Shown: positions 12,229 through 14,830 of the stretch, piece by piece | Layout of the letters: every line of letters begins with the position of its first letter | How positions within the stretch are numbered: position 1 is the first letter of the stretch | NCBI GenBank assembly: GCA_028687395.1 | Contig: JAQUAE010000010.1 | Span: 1 to 14,830, forward strand | Direction: 5' to 3' | Source of the DNA: Anaerolineales bacterium | GTDB lineage: Bacteria > Chloroflexota > Anaerolineae > Anaerolineales > UBA4823 | DNA: 14,830 bases | Notes under the pieces: model-generated | Database searches by the model: none | What the model was told of the DNA's origin: nothing | Seen by the model: the letters and a program-made list of their open reading frames with translations, nothing else | Position numbers and translations under genes: made by a program

Positions 12229-12996
12229 CTAGCGCCGGGAGAGGTCCTCCAGGAACTCCGCCAGCGCCGCAGCCACTTCCTCCGGCTTCTCCAGCATCAG
12301 CATGTGCCCCACTTCGGGGATAATGCGCAACTCCGCCTGTGGCAAGCCTGCGGCGAGCTGGCGCGAGAGGCTGAGCGGAGTCATCTTATCCAGTGCGCCG
12401 CACATCACCAGCGCCGGGGCGCGCACGTCCGCCAGCCAGCGGGTCAGGTCGAAGGCATCGCAGGCGTGCAGGTCGCCGTGCAAGACGCTGCGTCGCGTCT
12501 CCTCCAGGCGCTGGGCGGCAGTCTCCACCAGCTTAGGCGCGGCGTGCGGGGAGAAGGACCAGCGGACAATGCTGTGAATTGCCTTGTGATACGTGGTTGG
12601 GCTGGCTATCTCATCCAGGAGGCTTGGCGCCACGCGCAGGCACGCCCCGCCCCCCAAGAGGGCGATGCCCATCACCCGTTCCGGGTGGCGCAGCGCCAGG
12701 GTCAAGGCAATCGCGCTGCCCATGGAGTGCCCAGCGAAGACCGCCCGGTGCAACCTTACCGCCTCCACCCACACCATCACTGCTTCGGCGTATGAGGCGA
12801 TGCTCTGCCGGCCGCGCCCCCCCGATTTGCCATGGCCGGGCAGGTCCAGGGCGTAGACACGATAGCCAGCCAACCGGCGCAACGCCGTCGGCCAGAATAG
12901 GTGCGTGCCCCCTGCGCCGTGGACCAAGACCAGCGCCGGCTGGCTGACCAGGTGCGCGTTGTAGACGTGATAATAGAGTTCTCCAGCGTAGGGCAA
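12229..12996 (-). CDS. Alpha/beta-hydrolase fold protein
   Basis: A protein of about 255 residues with the fold's landmarks in order: oxyanion strand VLVHGAGG, LDLPGHGKS, nucleophile elbow GHSMGSA (Ser), acid CGALDKMTP (Asp) and EVGHMLMLEKPEEV (His). This class includes esterases, C-C hydrolases and similar enzymes of the cytoplasm; substrate is unknown. The start is uncertain. The TTG at 12996 gives the usual length and N-terminus (PYAGELYYHVYN), but its ribosome site is weak. The first in-frame ATG is at 13170; the extra 58 residues look unlike protein and cross a candidate promoter. A TTG at 13056 is another choice. Confidence 0.85.
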   Translation of the reverse strand: MPYAGELYYHVYNAHLVSQPALVLVHGAGGTHLFWPTALRRLAGYRVYALDLPGHGKSGGRGRQSIASYAEAVMVWVEAVRLHRAVFAGHSMGSAIALTLALRHPERVMGIALLGGGACLRVAPSLLDEIASPTTYHKAIHSIVRWSFSPHAAPKLVETAAQRLEETRRSVLHGDLHACDAFDLTRWLADVRAPALVMCGALDKMTPLSLSRQLAAGLPQAELRIIPEVGHMLMLEKPEEVAAALAEFLEDLSRR

Positions 12997-13080
12997 GAGT
13001 GAGTTGGCTCCGCGAGGGTGAATGAGGGCGCCTCTTCCGGCTTTGTGTATATTCAAGTCGGGTGTGCGCCCGTGGGGGTT

Positions 13081-13109
13081 ATTGTAACCAGCAATGCCCG
13101 AATTGACTA
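13081..13109 (-). promoter_or_regulatory. Candidate promoter of the alpha/beta-hydrolase gene
   Basis: On the minus strand TAGTCA (13104-13109) and TACAAT (13081-13086) are separated by 17 nt (4/6 and 5/6 matches). It supports a start codon downstream of 13074. Confidence 0.35.
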
Positions 13110-13161
13110 TCCCTGCGCAGTTCAGCGTCGGTGTGCAGCCATGGCGCGACGACCGTGTACC

Positions 13162-13178
13162 CCCGGCCACCGGCCGGG
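13162..13178. repeat. GC-rich perfect inverted repeat
   Basis: CCCGGCC and GGCCGGG are 7-bp arms around a 3-nt loop between the kinase and hydrolase genes. There is no clear T-run on either side, so terminator function is doubtful. Confidence 0.4.
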
Positions 13179-13247
13179 AAAAGTGAAATTATCAGACATA
13201 ATTTGAGATTAAAAACTGATTGGCTGGCAGCTTTCTGGCCGGATGGC

Positions 13248-14432
13248 TCACACGCCGCACTGCATGCGCTCGGCTGCCGCGTTGGTGATGGGAACCACCA
13301 CCTGCAGGCGAGTGCCGCGCCCGGGGACCGAATCGATGTGCAGCAAGCCGTTGATCAGCTCGGTGTGCGCGCGCATGTTGATCATCCCCAGGCTGCCGCG
13401 CCGCTCGCAATTCGCCTGCTCCTCGACCGGGTCGAGGCCGCGCCCATCGTCCTCCACCTCCAGCTCCACCAGGTCATCCGCCAGGGTCTTCAGGCGCACC
13501 CAGATGTGAGCCGCCTGGGCGTGCTTGCGGGCGTTGTCGACTGCTTCCTCAGCGATGTAGAAGATCACCGCCTGGCGAGACATCTCCAAACGTGAGGCTA
13601 CCTCAGCCTCGGCTTCGATGATCACTTCCTGGTTGTAGATCTCGCCGATCTTCTCCGCCATAGATTGCAGCGTGGCGATCAACCCCTGCGTCTCCAGCAT
13701 CAGGGGGCGCAGGGTGAAGAGCATGTGGCGGATTTCCTTGGTCGTGCGCCGCGCCAGTTCTTCGATCTTGTTCAGTTCGTCGGCGGCCGCCGCGGTGCGC
13801 TCCTTCTCCAGCAGGCGGCGGGCGATGTTGATGCGCACGGCCAGCGTGGATACCGATTGCGTCGGGCCATCGTGAAGATCTCGCGCCAGCTTCTTGCGCG
13901 CCCCCTCCTGGATCGCCATCATGCGCTCCTTCTCCACTTCCAGTTCGCGGTACAGGCAGGCGTTTTGGATGGCGATCATTGCCTGGTTGCCGATCAAGTC
14001 CAGGATCTCGCGCTTTTCGGCGTTGAAGTAACTGCGCTCGGGATGCCCGAAGAGCAGCACGCCGTAGGTGCCCAGCCCGCTGCTCAATGGCAGGCAGTAG
14101 ACCGACTTGCAGTTACGCAGGGAGATGAAGCGCCCCAGCTCGGGGTCCTCTGCCGGCTGGCGGAAAAGGCGCGCCTCCCCGCTCTCGATGACTCGTTGCA
14201 GCATCCCGCTGCGCCCCGGCAGCGTCTTGCACATGTCGGCGCTGGTGAAGCGGAGCGCCGAGCCCACGTGCAGCTCATTCCCGTTGCGGGGCCCATTACC
14301 GTAGAGCAGCGCCGCGCTGACCATGTGCCCGTCGGTCTTCTCAGAATTGGCCAGCACGCTGGCGCCCAGGTCCAGCGCCATATCCAGCACTTGCTGGTAA
14401 TTCAGGGAGGCGCTCAGGAAGGAAATCATCAT
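13248..14432 (-). CDS. Soluble GAF-domain sensor histidine kinase (NarL/HisKA_3 type)
   Basis: A 394-residue protein with no membrane segment. A GAF-like sensor domain (about 10-160) is followed by a short coiled region and a HisKA_3 dimerisation domain with the phospho-acceptor His187 in ARDLHDGPTQ. The HATPase domain has EEAVDNARKHA (Asn300), DDGRGL (328-333) and GSLGMINMRAH. Such kinases usually pass phosphate to a LuxR/NarL-type regulator; none is in the window, so the partner is elsewhere or beyond the edge. The ATG at 14432 is the only start before an in-frame stop. A TATGAT element sits only 6 nt upstream, so the mRNA may be leaderless. The signal sensed is unknown. Confidence 0.93.
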   Translation of the reverse strand: MMISFLSASLNYQQVLDMALDLGASVLANSEKTDGHMVSAALLYGNGPRNGNELHVGSALRFTSADMCKTLPGRSGMLQRVIESGEARLFRQPAEDPELGRFISLRNCKSVYCLPLSSGLGTYGVLLFGHPERSYFNAEKREILDLIGNQAMIAIQNACLYRELEVEKERMMAIQEGARKKLARDLHDGPTQSVSTLAVRINIARRLLEKERTAAAADELNKIEELARRTTKEIRHMLFTLRPLMLETQGLIATLQSMAEKIGEIYNQEVIIEAEAEVASRLEMSRQAVIFYIAEEAVDNARKHAQAAHIWVRLKTLADDLVELEVEDDGRGLDPVEEQANCERRGSLGMINMRAHTELINGLLHIDSVPGRGTRLQVVVPITNAAAERMQCGV

Positions 14433-14438
14433 GAGCCT

Positions 14439-14466
14439 ATCATATCTTAAACGCCCCCTAATACAA
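14439..14466 (-). promoter_or_regulatory. Candidate promoter right before the kinase start
   Basis: On the minus strand TTGTAT (14461-14466) and TATGAT (14439-14444) are separated by 16 nt. The -10 ends 6 nt before the ATG, so the transcript would begin at or next to the start codon. Confidence 0.4.
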
Positions 14467-14469
14467 GAT

Positions 14470-14830
14470 TTATAGGCTAATAGCTAACAAATTCAATAGG
14501 GATTGGCGAGCGGCAAGCGTCGCCCGGGCGCGATGGCTGATGCGGTTCTTCTGCTCCATGGGCAGCTCGGCCATGGTGAGCTGCAGCTCGGGGAAGAAGA
14601 AGATGGGGTCATAGCCAAAGCCATGCTCGCCGCGCTCTTCAGGGATGATCTCCCCCCGGCATTGCCCTTCGAAGAGGTCCAGGCGCAGGTCGGGCTGGGC
14701 GACAGCCACGACGCATACGAAGCGCGCCCGCCAGGGGCGCGGCTTGGCCTCCAGCCACTCCAGGAGCGCGGCGCGACGATCCTTATCCGTAGCCCTCGGC
14801 TGCGCCAGCAGGCGCGCCGAGCGTAACCCC
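14470..14830 (-). CDS. rdgB: XTP/dITP diphosphatase (RdgB/HAM1 family), 5' end outside the window
   Basis: About 120 C-terminal residues are seen, running in from the right edge. Family motifs present: GLRSARLLA (the substrate-loop region), RARFVCVVAVAQPD, HGFGYDPIFFF and AELPMEQKNRISHRARA. The enzyme removes non-canonical purine nucleotides such as ITP, dITP and XTP by cutting off pyrophosphate, protecting DNA and RNA. The C-terminus ends 17 residues after the last conserved motif, normal for the family. The histidine kinase starts 37 bp downstream, with a candidate promoter of its own. Confidence 0.93.
   Translation of the reverse strand, partial: GLRSARLLAQPRATDKDRRAALLEWLEAKPRPWRARFVCVVAVAQPDLRLDLFEGQCRGEIIPEERGEHGFGYDPIFFFPELQLTMAELPMEQKNRISHRARATLAARQSLLNLLAISL

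Noticed and set aside
13162..13178. GC-rich hairpin as a terminator of the histidine kinase gene
   Set aside because: No T-run follows it on the minus strand; the sequence after it is G-rich.
1..14830. Mobile element or phage origin for part of the window
   Set aside because: No transposase, integrase, phage gene or terminal repeat was seen, and the genes resemble each other in base use.

Overview
The window reads as a chromosomal segment of a fairly GC-rich bacterium. The likeliest source is the Chloroflexota, perhaps Anaerolineae: lipoproteins with Pro/Thr/Ser-rich linkers, a T-box in front of a TGS-less ThrRS, and a thrS-infC-rpmI-rplT block. The taxon is an inference, because no marker here is diagnostic. 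Every supported gene lies on the minus strand, so transcription runs from high to low coordinates. No insertion sequence, phage gene or CRISPR array was seen.

Right to left: the 3' part of an rdgB-type nucleotide pyrophosphatase enters at the right edge. It is followed by a soluble GAF histidine kinase with no response regulator nearby and an alpha/beta hydrolase. Next comes the translation block: a tRNA-Val(GAC) gene with a good promoter, a T-box leader directly behind it (specifier ACC, UGGA bulge, intrinsic terminator), thrS, a separate strong promoter, infC with an apparent AUC start codon, rpmI (GTG start) and rplT. A strong intrinsic terminator closes this block. Beyond it is about 400 bp without a gene, holding 2.5 tandem copies of a 74-bp repeat, each with a perfect 10-bp hairpin.

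The middle holds a three-gene envelope operon: a small DUF1232-like membrane protein, a lipoprotein of the PQQ-dependent sugar dehydrogenase fold, and a lipoprotein of the purple acid phosphatase type. The last two carry lipoboxes and low-complexity linkers, so both probably act outside the membrane. Just after it, 4782-5460 holds a strong promoter, a 31-codon ORF, two sibling terminator hairpins and a further ORF with a very good ribosome site but unconvincing composition. A small putative membrane protein follows.

The left end is a probable operon: MFS exporter, tandem-GNAT acetyltransferase, HAD hydrolase and an amidase cut by the window edge. The amidase has the complete Lys-cisSer-Ser triad.

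Nothing here is clearly a new defence or biosynthetic system. The most interesting signals are regulatory: a tRNA gene apparently sharing a transcript with a T-box, the AUC start of infC, the hairpin repeat block, the hairpins inside the ribosomal operon, and the small ORF with double terminators.
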